This document shows, one piece after another, positions 52,603-61,309 of a DNA stretch of 64,000 nucleotides. Every line of letters begins with the position of its first letter. Positions within the stretch are counted from its first letter, which is position 1. The notes under the pieces were generated by a model that saw nothing but the letters and a program-made list of their open reading frames with translations, had not been told where the DNA came from and ran no database searches. The DNA lies in assembly GCF_900197595.1 (NCBI RefSeq), contig NZ_FZLO01000002.1:434001-498000 (forward strand). The letters run 5' to 3'. The translations under genes were made by a program, and so were the position numbers. The DNA is from Scatolibacter rhodanostii. Its GTDB lineage: Bacteria; Bacillota; Clostridia; Oscillospirales; Acutalibacteraceae.

Positions 52603-54096
52603 ATGAAAAAAAAGACCAAAAACATTATCATTATGCTGGTGGTTCTTTTGGCAGTGGGCGGCATAGCAGCCGCCCTGCTGCTTAATCCAAAAGAGGATAC
52701 GGCTGAAGAACCTTCCTCCAGTACTGCCACAGAAATCATCCCTGTTGTTGAGAAAACAGCAGCCGATCTTTCCTCTATTTCTGTGAAAAATGCAGCAGAT
52801 CAGTTTGTCATTACCGCTAAACAAATAGCAGCGGATGAAGCTACCGAAACGAAAGCCTCTACTGAATTTTCTTTAGAAGGATTCGACGGCGTTGCGCTCA
52901 ATGCCAGCAACCTCTCTTCTGCAGCCAACACAGTTGTTTCTCTCAATGCTGTCAAACAGCTCGACACACCAGAAAAGCTTGCTGATTTTGGCTTAGACGG
53001 TGAAGGAGAGGCCACTCTTACCCTGCAATATACAGACGGCACCCATGAAACTCTGATTGTCGGCCTACCTTCTTCAGGTACCACAGGACGTTATGTCTTG
53101 AAAGACAAAAACGTTTATATCGTCAGCTCTGTTTCACAAAGTTTTTTTGATACCGCACTTAGCTTTGTTGATACAGCCGTCCTTGCTATTCCTGATGTTG
53201 AAGTCACCGATGCCGAAGGAAATGTTTCTGCAGGCGCTGATGTACTGACCGCCTTGACCTTGTCGGGCAAGCAATTCCCTGAACAAATCGAAATTGCGCT
53301 TAATCCAAATGATTCTACCAGTATGTCCCCTAACCGCGTGCTCGCTCCCATAGAGGCTGATGGCAATTCCACTGCCATTTCTGAAATTACAACAGCTTTG
53401 AGAACGATTACGGCAACAAATGTTGTTCAGGTAAAGGCCGACGACGCTGACTTTGAAACTTATGGGCTAGCCGAGCCTTATGCACAGGCCGACTTTGAAA
53501 TTAACGGCGAAAAACATACGGTAAAAATCAGTGATGCCAATGAAAACAAAAATCATTATTTAGTCATTGACGACAACAAAACAATCTATGAAGTTCCCTC
53601 CTCTTCTGTCTCTGTCTGGAGTGATGCAAAGCTTGATAAACTTCGCGCTTCGTATATCCTGCTCTCCAACATTCAAGATGTCAGTAAGCTAACTTATACA
53701 AAATCAGATTCTACCTATGTTTTTGACATGACCAGAGAGAAAAACGAAGAAAAATCAACTGACGACGCTATTCAGTATGATATTTCAGCTACTTTTAACG
53801 GTGGCAGCATTGATTATTCCAAAACTTATCAGCCCATGTACAGTGCTATGTTAAGCTTGCCTATCCTTTCATCTGAAGTGGTTGAATACGATAAAGCATC
53901 TCCTATTTTCTCTATGCAGTATGATTATTTTGAAGGTGGAAGCGACGTAGTCAAGTTCTACGCTTTAGAGGGTCAAGATCGCTATGTTGCTGAACTAAAT
54001 GGAAAATACAGCGGTATTCTCCGTAAAGTTTCTTTAGATGATTTTATCACTTTGTTGGACAGAGCTTCTAAGAATGAAGTCTTGAAAGAATCTTAA
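52603..54096 (+). CDS. DUF4340 domain membrane-anchored protein
   Basis: 497-residue protein with a single N-terminal helix (~5-25, IIIMLVVLLAVGGIAAALLL) and a long extracytoplasmic part. DUF4340 features repeat several times: LADFGLDGEGEATLTLQYTDG with a following ...VGLPSS, and a second copy at DADFETYGLAEPYAQADFEI. Last gene of the Gld-type operon, three bases after the GldG-like gene. The family nearly always travels with GldG-like ABC systems; role unknown, perhaps binding of an envelope polymer. Confidence 0.85.
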   Translation: MKKKTKNIIIMLVVLLAVGGIAAALLLNPKEDTAEEPSSSTATEIIPVVEKTAADLSSISVKNAADQFVITAKQIAADEATETKASTEFSLEGFDGVALNASNLSSAANTVVSLNAVKQLDTPEKLADFGLDGEGEATLTLQYTDGTHETLIVGLPSSGTTGRYVLKDKNVYIVSSVSQSFFDTALSFVDTAVLAIPDVEVTDAEGNVSAGADVLTALTLSGKQFPEQIEIALNPNDSTSMSPNRVLAPIEADGNSTAISEITTALRTITATNVVQVKADDADFETYGLAEPYAQADFEINGEKHTVKISDANENKNHYLVIDDNKTIYEVPSSSVSVWSDAKLDKLRASYILLSNIQDVSKLTYTKSDSTYVFDMTREKNEEKSTDDAIQYDISATFNGGSIDYSKTYQPMYSAMLSLPILSSEVVEYDKASPIFSMQYDYFEGGSDVVKFYALEGQDRYVAELNGKYSGILRKVSLDDFITLLDRASKNEVLKES

Positions 54097-54114
54097 AAAT
54101 TTTTTCAAAAACAA

Positions 54115-54143
54115 TTGACAAAATCACACCACTGTGCTTTAAT
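54115..54143 (+). promoter_or_regulatory. Promoter of the tryptophan transporter operon
   Basis: TTGACA (54115-54120), 17 bases, TTTAAT (54138-54143), starting 19 bases after the preceding gene. Confidence 0.65.
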
Positions 54144-54149
54144 GTTTTT

Positions 54150-54405
54150 AAACCGTTGACGGGGATATAACATAAAAAAACGAACTGAAAGAGAGTCGGG
54201 GTGGTGAAATCCGACAGCTACGTTTTTATGGAATGGACCCCTGAGGGCTTGCGGAAAAGCTTTGGCTGAGTATGGCAGGACGTTTGCCGGCGTTAACAGG
54301 CAGGAATGTGTTAGCATTCTACGAGGCGGCCGAAAAAATCGGCAAGCAAGGTGGCACCGCAGATTTCGCATCTGTCCTTGTAATGAGGACAGGTGCTTTT
54401 GTTTT
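54150..54405 (+). promoter_or_regulatory. T-box leader with tryptophan specifier
   Basis: Tandem of stem I and the antiterminator domain. Stem I carries AGAGAG, GGTGGTGAAATCC and the specifier loop GAA-TGG-ACC, giving specifier TGG (54234-54236), the only Trp codon. The T-box bulge is AAGGTGGCACCGC (54348-54360), with TGGC matching a tRNA ending GCCA, as tRNA-Trp does. A terminator follows. Uncharged tRNA-Trp should stabilise the antiterminator and turn on the transporter. Confidence 0.93.
54368..54405 (+). terminator. T-box terminator
   Basis: 11-bp stem GCATCTGTCCT/AGGACAGGTGC with a seven-base loop, then TTTTGTTTT. It competes with the antiterminator just upstream. Confidence 0.85.
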
Positions 54406-54457
54406 ATCTGTCCCTCATCCATAAATTTATTTTTGTTGAGGAAAGGAACTAAATGCC

Positions 54458-55495
54458 ATGAAAAAATTTCAAGTTAAAAAAATGTTGTCTCTGATTTTGT
54501 CTGTTCTAATGCTTACCGCATTGCTTGCTTCTTGCAAAAGCGACGGGGGCGAATCTTCCACTTCGAGTGATGTTGCTTCAACCAGCAGTTCAGAAGCTCC
54601 CAAACCTCTAAAAATCGGGCTGGTTCAATTTACCGAACACGCTTCTTTAGACACCATTAGAGAATCTTTTTTGGCCCGCATCGATGAATGGGGCTACGAT
54701 GAAACCAAAATTTCCATTGATTATCAAAACGGCAGCGGCGATACTGCTAACCTCAACTCTATTTGCCAAAAATTTGTTGGCGACGGTGTAGATGTGATTG
54801 TTGCCATTGCTACTCCTGCCGCACAAATTGCTGTTTCTGCTGTAGAAGGCACTGATATTAAAGTTGTCTTTGCTGCCGTGAACAACCCTGTTGATAGCCT
54901 TGGCATTAAAACACCTGAAAAGCCTGAGGGTAACATCACCGGTACCTCTGATAGAATTCCAGTTTCTTCTACCATTGATTTGGCTCTTAAAGTGAACCCG
55001 GAGCTGAAAACTTTTGGCTTGCTCTACAATTCAGGCGAAACCAACTCTGTGGATGCTGTTGAAGCCGCAAAAGCTTACTGCGCTGAAAAAGAAATTGCTG
55101 TTGTCGAGGGTACTGTTTCTAACACCAGTGAAATTCAGCAGGTTGCCACAAACTTAGCCACACAGGTCGATGCCATTTTTACTTCTACCGATAACAGTAT
55201 TGCTCAGAATATGCCTGTCGTAGTAGAAGCTGCTAATGCCGCCAAAGTACCTTTCTATGTTGGCGCTGACTCTATGGTCAAAGACGGTGCACTGGCCGCT
55301 ATTGGGATTGATTACTCTAAATTAGGTGCTGAAACCGCTGACCAAGCCATCGAAATTTTAGAGGGCAAACCTGTCTCTGAAGTTCCTGTGAAATTTTTTG
55401 AAACTTATGATACCTACATTAACCAAACAACATTGAAAACACTGGGCATTGAATTTCCGGAAGATATCTTATCCTCCGCCATTACTTTTGAATAA
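54458..55495 (+). CDS. trpX: Tryptophan ABC transporter binding lipoprotein
   Basis: 345-residue lipoprotein with signal and lipobox LLASC (Cys26), a Ser-rich linker, and a type-1 periplasmic fold of the ABC-substrate-binding family related to TrpX (KIGLVQFTEHASLD, NPVDSLGIKTPEKP, FYVGADSMVKDGALAAIGIDY). Control by a Trp-specifier T-box supports tryptophan as ligand. GAGGAAAGG precedes ATG 54458. A small hairpin separates it from the permease gene, as expected for higher expression of the binding protein. Confidence 0.9.
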   Translation: MKKFQVKKMLSLILSVLMLTALLASCKSDGGESSTSSDVASTSSSEAPKPLKIGLVQFTEHASLDTIRESFLARIDEWGYDETKISIDYQNGSGDTANLNSICQKFVGDGVDVIVAIATPAAQIAVSAVEGTDIKVVFAAVNNPVDSLGIKTPEKPEGNITGTSDRIPVSSTIDLALKVNPELKTFGLLYNSGETNSVDAVEAAKAYCAEKEIAVVEGTVSNTSEIQQVATNLATQVDAIFTSTDNSIAQNMPVVVEAANAAKVPFYVGADSMVKDGALAAIGIDYSKLGAETADQAIEILEGKPVSEVPVKFFETYDTYINQTTLKTLGIEFPEDILSSAITFE

Positions 55496-55544
55496 AAGCT
55501 CTTGTGTTTCCATAGCAAATTTATTTTTATTCGTAAAAACACAC

Positions 55545-55574
55545 AGCCTGCACGGATTTTATACCGCGCAGGCT
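55545..55574 (+). repeat. Intercistronic hairpin trpX-trpY
   Basis: AGCCTGC-A-CGG pairs with CCG-C-GCAGGCT around one mismatch; followed by ATCTCATTG, not a T-tract. Probably mRNA-stabilising or partly attenuating. Confidence 0.5.
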
Positions 55575-55599
55575 ATCTCATTGAATTTGGAGTGACATT

Positions 55600-56553
55600 A
55601 TGACTGCCATTGCGCTAAGAGGTGCCATTGAATTAGGGCTGATTTATAGCCTTGTTGCCGCCGGACTTTTTATCAGTTATAAAATCTTAAATCTTGCCGA
55701 CCTCACGGTTGACGGAAGTTTTACCTTAGGGGCTGCTGCGTCTATCATGCTGACGATAGGAGGGCACCCTTGGCTAGGACTTTTAGCTGCCATTTTGGCA
55801 GGTGCTTTAGCCGGTTTCTTTACTGCTTTTTTACAGACGAAACTCCGGATTCAATCCATCTTAGCCGGTATTCTCACCATGACGGGGCTTTACTCCATAA
55901 ATCTAAAAGTGATGGACAACAAAGCCAGTGCAAACTCTATTAATCAGCCCAATATTTTTGACTGGTTTAAAGCCGGATTCGGAGATTACGGAAAGCTTGT
56001 CTTCATTTTGATTTTGGTGGTCATTTGTGCCGCTATTTTGGTTTTGTTTTTAGGGACACAGCTGGGACTTTCTATTCGTGCAACGGGTGACAACGAGAAC
56101 ATGGTGCGCTCCTCTTCCATCAATGTTGGTATGATGAAAACCATTGGTCTTGTCATTGCCAATGCCCTTGTGGGGCTTTCGGGGGCTGTTTTGGCACAAT
56201 ATCAGCAAGCTACCGATGCCGGTATGGGTATCGGCGTTGTCGTTACGGGACTAGCCTCCTTGATTATTGGTGAAGTTCTGATTGGCAATTTAATTCAAGC
56301 TGTCTTTCACAAGCGCAACATCTTAACAGGACTGATTTCTGTGCTATTAGGCTCTGTCATCTACCGCATTATCATTGCCTTTGTCCTACAGCACAACAAT
56401 GCACCCGCTCTGCAATTCCTGAATATTACGGCTTCTGACATGAAACTTCTATCTTCTATTATTGTTATTGTGGCAATCTCTTACCCAGCTGTGCGTGATT
56501 CGATTCAACTATCTCGTTTGAAAAGGAGCCAAAACTATGCTGATCATCAATGA
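55600..56553 (+). CDS. trpY: Tryptophan ABC transporter permease
   Basis: 317-residue permease of the branched-chain/TrpY (BPD_transp_2) group with eight or nine predicted helices. Typical stretches: IYSLVAAGLFISYKILNLADLTVDGSFTLGAA at the start and LSIRATGDNENMVRSSSINVGMMKTIGLVIANALVGLSGA in the middle. Overlaps the ATPase gene by 17 bases. Confidence 0.9.
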   Translation: MTAIALRGAIELGLIYSLVAAGLFISYKILNLADLTVDGSFTLGAAASIMLTIGGHPWLGLLAAILAGALAGFFTAFLQTKLRIQSILAGILTMTGLYSINLKVMDNKASANSINQPNIFDWFKAGFGDYGKLVFILILVVICAAILVLFLGTQLGLSIRATGDNENMVRSSSINVGMMKTIGLVIANALVGLSGAVLAQYQQATDAGMGIGVVVTGLASLIIGEVLIGNLIQAVFHKRNILTGLISVLLGSVIYRIIIAFVLQHNNAPALQFLNITASDMKLLSSIIVIVAISYPAVRDSIQLSRLKRSQNYADHQ

Positions 56554-57331
56554 AATTAGCAAGACCTTTCACAAAGGCACCCAAAATGAGCGCAATGCCA
56601 TTTCTTCTCTCAGTTTAAAGGCTTCTGACGGTGAGTTTATCACGATTATCGGTGGAAACGGTGCGGGAAAATCCACTCTCTTGAATTTAATTGCCGGCAC
56701 ACATTTTCCCGACAGCGGGCAAATCTTGTTGGCTGATGAAGATATTACTTATTTACCGGAACACCAAAGAGCTAAGAATATTGGTCACCTTTTTCAGGAT
56801 CCGCTTATGGGCACGGCGCCAAATATGACTCTTGAAGAAAACCTATCGCTTGCTTTCTTACGAGGCGGTCATCGAGGACTGAGGCCCGGTCTTAGTAAAA
56901 AAAACATTTCTATTTTTGAAGAGCACTTAAAATCTTTAGATTTAGGTCTTGAAAGTCGCTTAAAAACCAAGGTTGGCCTGCTTTCAGGTGGACAGCGTCA
57001 AGCTGTCACCTTGCTTATGGCCACAATTGCCACACCGCATTTGCTGCTTTTAGACGAGCACACCGCTGCACTTGATCCCACCACCGCTGACAAGGTCTTA
57101 AATCTAACGCAAAAAATCAGCAAAGAACATGGCATTACCACTTTGATGATTACACATAACATTGAACACGCTCTTGCTTATGGGGACAGAACCCTCATGA
57201 TGCAGCATGGTGAAATTGTCATGGATATTGCAGGAGAAGAGCGAGCCAATATGACCGTAGAAAGTCTTCTGCAAAATTTCAAAGCACAAAGCGGACAAAA
57301 CCTGACAAATGATCGTATGCTTTTGTCCTAA
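56537..57331 (+). CDS. trpZ: Tryptophan ABC transporter ATP-binding protein
   Basis: 264-residue ABC ATPase: Walker A GGNGAGKST, Q-loop FQDPLMGTAPNMTL, signature LSGGQRQAVTLLMATI and Walker B LLLLDEHTAALDP, in which the usual DEP is DEH, a common feature of this TrpZ group. Start ATG 56537 follows AAAAGGAG and lies inside trpY. Completes the trpXYZ operon. Confidence 0.9.
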   Translation: MLIINEISKTFHKGTQNERNAISSLSLKASDGEFITIIGGNGAGKSTLLNLIAGTHFPDSGQILLADEDITYLPEHQRAKNIGHLFQDPLMGTAPNMTLEENLSLAFLRGGHRGLRPGLSKKNISIFEEHLKSLDLGLESRLKTKVGLLSGGQRQAVTLLMATIATPHLLLLDEHTAALDPTTADKVLNLTQKISKEHGITTLMITHNIEHALAYGDRTLMMQHGEIVMDIAGEERANMTVESLLQNFKAQSGQNLTNDRMLLS

Positions 57332-57469
57332 AACCACTTTGTTGAACTGCTCTAAAACTAGAAAACTATTGATTTTTCTGAAAAATGTGATAAAATATAG
57401 CTAATCGAGAGCATGGACAATTGTAACCTTGTGAAAATGCTCTGTGTATATTTATGGAGGTGTAAGAAT

Positions 57470-57637
57470 ATGGCTTATACAATCAATGACGAATGCATTT
57501 CTTGCGGCGCTTGTGCCGACACTTGCCCTACAGAAGCAATTTCTGAAGGCGATGGAAAATACGTAATCAATGCTGATACATGTGTCGACTGCGGTGCTTG
57601 CGCAGGTGTTTGCCCTGTAGACGCTCCCCAGCCGTAA
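57470..57637 (+). CDS. 2[4Fe-4S] ferredoxin
   Basis: 55-residue clostridial-type ferredoxin carrying low-potential electrons. Two CxxCxxCxxxCP motifs are seen: CISCGACADTCP and CVDCGACAGVCP, with a short loop between; ends in APQP. ATG 57470 follows GGAGGTGTAAG; a longer upstream frame lacks a site. It is a single-gene unit with its own terminator, as usual for this protein. Confidence 0.97.
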   Translation: MAYTINDECISCGACADTCPTEAISEGDGKYVINADTCVDCGACAGVCPVDAPQP

Positions 57638-57656
57638 TTTCTTTCAAAAGAAACAG

Positions 57657-57692
57657 AAACAGGACTTGCACCTTGTGGCAGGTCCTGTTTTT
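57657..57692 (+). terminator. Terminator of the ferredoxin gene
   Basis: AAACAGGAC/GTCCTGTTT stem extended by a TTGC/GCAG part, then TTTTA. Confidence 0.8.
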
Positions 57693-57710
57693 ATATGAAA
57701 GGAAACTTTT

Positions 57711-58448
57711 ATGAACACACATGAAACGTGGGAACCCATTTCCTCTGAACACTACATTTTAGTCACACCAGAACATCATTTTACAACGGATACCATTTTG
57801 CTTGCTCATTTTTCTGCCCCCAAAGCCAAAGATATCTGTGCTGACTTTGGCAGCGGCTGTGGTATGATTCCTTTGCTATGGCAAATTCGAGTTTGCCCCT
57901 CACAAATTCATGCTGTAGAAATTCAGCAAAATGCAGTGGAGCAACTGCAAGCCTCAGCAAAGCGCAACGGCTTTCCTCAGCTTGCCATTCATCATGCCGA
58001 TTTACGCAATATCCGCTCTCTTTTCACACCAGAATCGCTAGACCTAATCTCCTGTAATCCCCCTTACAAAGCCATCGGTGCCGGTCTGCAAAACGAAGAT
58101 TCCTCTCGTAAAACAGCGCGACATGAAGATTCGCTTTCTTTGGATGAGCTTGCCAAGAGTGTTCGCTTTGCCCTTAAATTTAGCGGCCGCTTTTGCATTT
58201 GTCAACGTCCAGAACGTTTAACAGATGCCATGAATATCTTTCGTCAACATGGATTAGAACCTAAGCGTCTTCGTTTAGTGCAACAAAGAAATAACAGCAA
58301 GCCCTCACTTTTTCTCCTAGAATGCAAAAAGGGCGGCAAAAGCGGATTAATCATTGAACCCACGCTGCTGATTGAAGATGAAAATGGGTATACCGCAGAA
58401 ATGCTTGCTATTTATGGGGATTATAAAACTCATGCAGAGAAATCATGA
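57711..58448 (+). CDS. tRNA1(Val) adenine-N6 methyltransferase-like protein
   Basis: 245-residue class I SAM methyltransferase. Motif I DFGSGCGMIPLLW (~45), the acidic end of strand 2 in AVEIQQNAVEQLQ, and the N6-adenine/glutamine catalytic NPPY in LISCNPPYKAIGAG (~120). The order and NPPY place it with TrmN6/YfiC-type tRNA or ribosomal methyltransferases. It starts 20 bases after the ferredoxin terminator, ATG 57711 behind GAAAGGAAAC. Exact target unproven. Confidence 0.83.
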   Translation: MNTHETWEPISSEHYILVTPEHHFTTDTILLAHFSAPKAKDICADFGSGCGMIPLLWQIRVCPSQIHAVEIQQNAVEQLQASAKRNGFPQLAIHHADLRNIRSLFTPESLDLISCNPPYKAIGAGLQNEDSSRKTARHEDSLSLDELAKSVRFALKFSGRFCICQRPERLTDAMNIFRQHGLEPKRLRLVQQRNNSKPSLFLLECKKGGKSGLIIEPTLLIEDENGYTAEMLAIYGDYKTHAEKS

Positions 58449-58481
58449 GAAGATTAGATGTTTGTTGAGGGGCTTATAATC

Positions 58482-58682
58482 ATGATTGTATTTGATAGAC
58501 TGTGGGAAACCATGCGCAAGAAAAATGTTTCGACCTACATGCTTCGTGAGAAACACAATATCGACTCACGCACGATAAGACGACTCAAAGCAAACGAAAA
58601 TGTCACCACAGACACGCTGAATACTCTTTGTGTTATTCTAAATTGCAATTTGCAGGATATAGCGGAATACGTGGAGAAATGA
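58482..58682 (+). CDS. Small XRE-family DNA-binding protein
   Basis: 66-residue protein consisting only of a Cro/C1-type helix-turn-helix: FDRLWETMRKKNVSTYMLREK, then DSRTIRRLKANENVTTDTLNTLC with the recognition helix, closing with LQDIAEYVEK. Resembles YozG-type small regulators. Start ATG 58482 follows TTGAGGGG; a longer frame reaches into the preceding gene. Target unknown; it is not beside a toxin or phage gene. Confidence 0.8.
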   Translation: MIVFDRLWETMRKKNVSTYMLREKHNIDSRTIRRLKANENVTTDTLNTLCVILNCNLQDIAEYVEK

Positions 58683-58750
58683 AAACAAAGGAAAACCCTA
58701 TAAAGTTTTCCTTTATTACACACCACTATTCTCTATCAATTTAATCTAAA

Positions 58751-58794
58751 TAAAAAAACTGCTGCAAGGAAAAATTCCCTGCAACAGTTTTTTT
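58751..58794. terminator. Bidirectional terminator between XRE and ricT genes
   Basis: AAAAAAACTG-TGCA-AGG arm pairs with CC-TGCA-CAGTTTTTTT; A-tract and T-tract on opposite sides, so it works for both convergent genes. ricT stops 3 bases away. Confidence 0.78.
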
Positions 58795-58796
58795 AT

Positions 58797-59666
58797 TTAT
58801 TCTTTTTCCAATGCTTTCAGTTCAGCGGCTTCTTTGGGGTTCACCTTTACTTTGCCGTCCTTAATCAATTTTACGTCTTTTACTTTATAGATTTTAGGGG
58901 CAGCATCAGGGTCTTTATCAAGTTTAACCGTCAGTTTCTGTGTAAGAAGATTTTGGTCAATAACCACACCCTTGCCCTCATCAGTCAAGACAATCGCTCC
59001 CATTTTAGGCGTTGTCCGCAAGAGGTCGACATAAGCGTCTTGCTCATACTTCAAGCAGCACATCAATCTGCCACATGCACCCGAAATTTTCACTGGATTC
59101 AGTGACAAGCCCTGCTCTTTTGCCATCTTGATGGAGACAGGCTGAAAGCCATTCAAGAAACTTCCGCAGCAAAATTCTCGGCCGCAAATACCAAGGCCGC
59201 CCAGCATTTTTGCCTCGTCACGCACACCAATTTGTCTTAGCTCAATGCGGGTACGAAAAATTCCGGCTAAATCTTTGACAAGCTCACGGAAATCAACTCG
59301 TCCATCTGCTGTGAAATAAAACAAAATTTTTGTATTGTCAAAGGTATATTCAACATCAACCAACTTCATATCAAGCCCATGATCGGCAATTTTCTTTTCA
59401 CATTGAATAAAGGCAGTCTTTTCTTTCTCTTTGTTTTCTTCTAGTTTCCGGATATCGTCTGCCGTTGCTTTGCGAATTAAGCTTTTTAATGGTTGCACAA
59501 TACTGTCATCACTAACATTCCGATTGGCCATAGCTACTTCACCGCACTCAACTCCTCTGGCGGTTTCTACAATGGCCATATCTCCCTTTTCAAGCTGTAT
59601 GCTTTTAGGGTCAAAATAATATACTTTACCGGTGCTTTTAAACCGAACACCAATTACTTCTGCCAT
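58797..59666 (-). CDS. ricT: PSP1/RicT (YaaT) family protein
   Basis: 289-residue cytoplasmic protein. The Cys-rich centre GLGICGREFCCGSFLNGF followed by GACGRLMCCLKYEQ is diagnostic; in Bacillus subtilis RicT joins RicA and RicF in a complex carrying [4Fe-4S] clusters that helps RNase Y mature mRNAs and affects sporulation and biofilm. The start ATG 59666 has AAAGGA at a rather long distance. Third gene in the conserved darA-holB-ricT order. Confidence 0.92.
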   Translation of the reverse strand: MAEVIGVRFKSTGKVYYFDPKSIQLEKGDMAIVETARGVECGEVAMANRNVSDDSIVQPLKSLIRKATADDIRKLEENKEKEKTAFIQCEKKIADHGLDMKLVDVEYTFDNTKILFYFTADGRVDFRELVKDLAGIFRTRIELRQIGVRDEAKMLGGLGICGREFCCGSFLNGFQPVSIKMAKEQGLSLNPVKISGACGRLMCCLKYEQDAYVDLLRTTPKMGAIVLTDEGKGVVIDQNLLTQKLTVKLDKDPDAAPKIYKVKDVKLIKDGKVKVNPKEAAELKALEKE

Positions 59667-59832
59667 TTTTTTAATTATATCCTTTCCCGACCTTATGCTT
59701 CAAAACAAAAAGCCGCTTTCCTATATTCTGCAAATGCAGTTATAAATCTATCTATTCGTTTATCTTTTATTTAGGCAGACAAACTGTTTTATTGCAAAAA
59801 ATTTACCCTATTCTGTATTTATCTGAAAATGG

Positions 59833-60816
59833 CTATCGTCCTGCCATTTTTCTTAACTGCGCACAAAAGGCAGTTACAAGCAGTGTCATATTAGCATTTC
59901 TTTCCATTTTATCTTTATATTCTCTGGCGACCTCCCGCATCTGCATAAGTCTTTTGACAGAAATCTTCTGCAGCGATTCCAGTCTTTGTGTTTCTTTTAC
60001 AGATAGACCTGTATAGCCACTTTTGAGCAACACAGCTTGCCGAAAAAGTTCTTCTAACTGCTCTAACACGGCAGCAAACATTTTTTTATCTCGAATAAGC
60101 GCAGAGGTGCTAGCAAAAATTTCATTTTCACTTCTCCCCGCAACTTGCGGTAAAATCAAGTCTGTTATTTCTCGCACCGATGCCGCTGTACCGCTTTCTG
60201 CTTCCTCTAACATTTTGCCGAGATTACCTGCGCAAAGCTCTGACAAAGTCAATGCTTTCTCATGTGGCATTTCTTGTTTTTGAGCAATCCACTCAGCTGA
60301 TTCTTGAATAGAAGGCGGTTGGAGCGTAAAAATCTGCGCACGTGACCGTATGGTGGGCAGCAAAACTTCTGCGCTCTGGCAAGTAAAAATAAAAATAGTG
60401 CGCGCAGGGGGTTCCTCTATTACTTTTAATAATTTATTCTGTGCCGCTTCACTTATTCTATTCTCTATGAAGAGCAAATAGACTTGTATATCGGCCTCTT
60501 CGGGCATTCGATAAGCATCTGCAATAATCGCTTTCACGGTATCAACAGTAAGGGAGCGAGTTGCCCCGCTCCCTTCTTCTATACGAATATCAGGATGAGA
60601 ACCTGCCTTGGCACGAACACACGAGGGACATTCTCCACACGGTGCCTGTATTTTTTGTCGACAAACCAGTGCCTGTGCAAGAAGCTTCGAAAACGTGCGT
60701 TTTCCGGTCCCTTTTTCACCTTGCAAAACAATAGCATGCGGAAATTTTCCACTTTGCAGGGCAGAAAAAAGGCTTTGCTTGACGTGCTCATTCCCTAAAA
60801 AATCTATAAAGCTCAT
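59833..60816 (-). CDS. holB: DNA polymerase III subunit delta prime
   Basis: 327-residue clamp-loader subunit. AAA+ features: Walker A-like GEKGTGKRTFSKLLAQ (~35), zinc module CGECPSCVRAKAGSHPDI and sensor 1 region FIFTCQS...LLPTIRSRAQIF with the arginine finger (SRAQ). ATG 60816 overlaps the darA stop by one base (TGATG), so darA and holB are coupled. Intact family length. Confidence 0.93.
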   Translation of the reverse strand: MSFIDFLGNEHVKQSLFSALQSGKFPHAIVLQGEKGTGKRTFSKLLAQALVCRQKIQAPCGECPSCVRAKAGSHPDIRIEEGSGATRSLTVDTVKAIIADAYRMPEEADIQVYLLFIENRISEAAQNKLLKVIEEPPARTIFIFTCQSAEVLLPTIRSRAQIFTLQPPSIQESAEWIAQKQEMPHEKALTLSELCAGNLGKMLEEAESGTAASVREITDLILPQVAGRSENEIFASTSALIRDKKMFAAVLEQLEELFRQAVLLKSGYTGLSVKETQRLESLQKISVKRLMQMREVAREYKDKMERNANMTLLVTAFCAQLRKMAGR

Positions 60817-61139
60817 CAGACCTTTTCAAATCGGTCGACATCTAATACAAAAATAGTAGAGCCGCCAACTGTCACCTCAACCGGGAAAGAAGAATACATG
60901 CCCATATCCATGGTAGAAGTATTGGGCACCATCTGATTTCTGCGGCTGCTATGTTTGGAGATGATTTCAATCACCTCGTCTACTTTCTCATCTTCTACAC
61001 CAGAGATGAATGTAGTGTTACCTGCCATTAAAAATCCGCCTGTTGTGGCAAGCTTTGTTACAGAATATCCCTCTCTTGTTAGAGAAGAAGAAACGGCACC
61101 ACTATCATCATTGCTCACAATTGCAAGAATTAGTTTCAT
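60816..61139 (-). CDS. darA: Cyclic-di-AMP-binding PII-like protein
   Basis: 107-residue trimeric signal protein of the DarA/PstA (YaaQ) family, which binds c-di-AMP. Start KLILAIVSNDDSGAVSSSL, the T-loop-like region LATTGGFLMAGNTTFISGVED and the C-terminal VEVTVGGSTIFVLDVDRFEKV match the family. ATG 61139 follows AAAGGCGG; a longer upstream frame is unsupported. First gene of darA-holB-ricT, as in Bacilli and Clostridia. Confidence 0.94.
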   Translation of the reverse strand: MKLILAIVSNDDSGAVSSSLTREGYSVTKLATTGGFLMAGNTTFISGVEDEKVDEVIEIISKHSSRRNQMVPNTSTMDMGMYSSFPVEVTVGGSTIFVLDVDRFEKV

Positions 61140-61309
61140 AAAATCCGCCTTTCTTTCGTTTGTTTCGTATTTTATATACAAAAAATCTTCCTATTTATTG
61201 CTGTTTTACGAACCTATCATACCATAAACTCTTTAAAAAATCTATACTATTTTTACAGCAATTTGAGAAATAAGTCTTACGTTTATCTCACAATTACCAA
61301 AGATTCACC

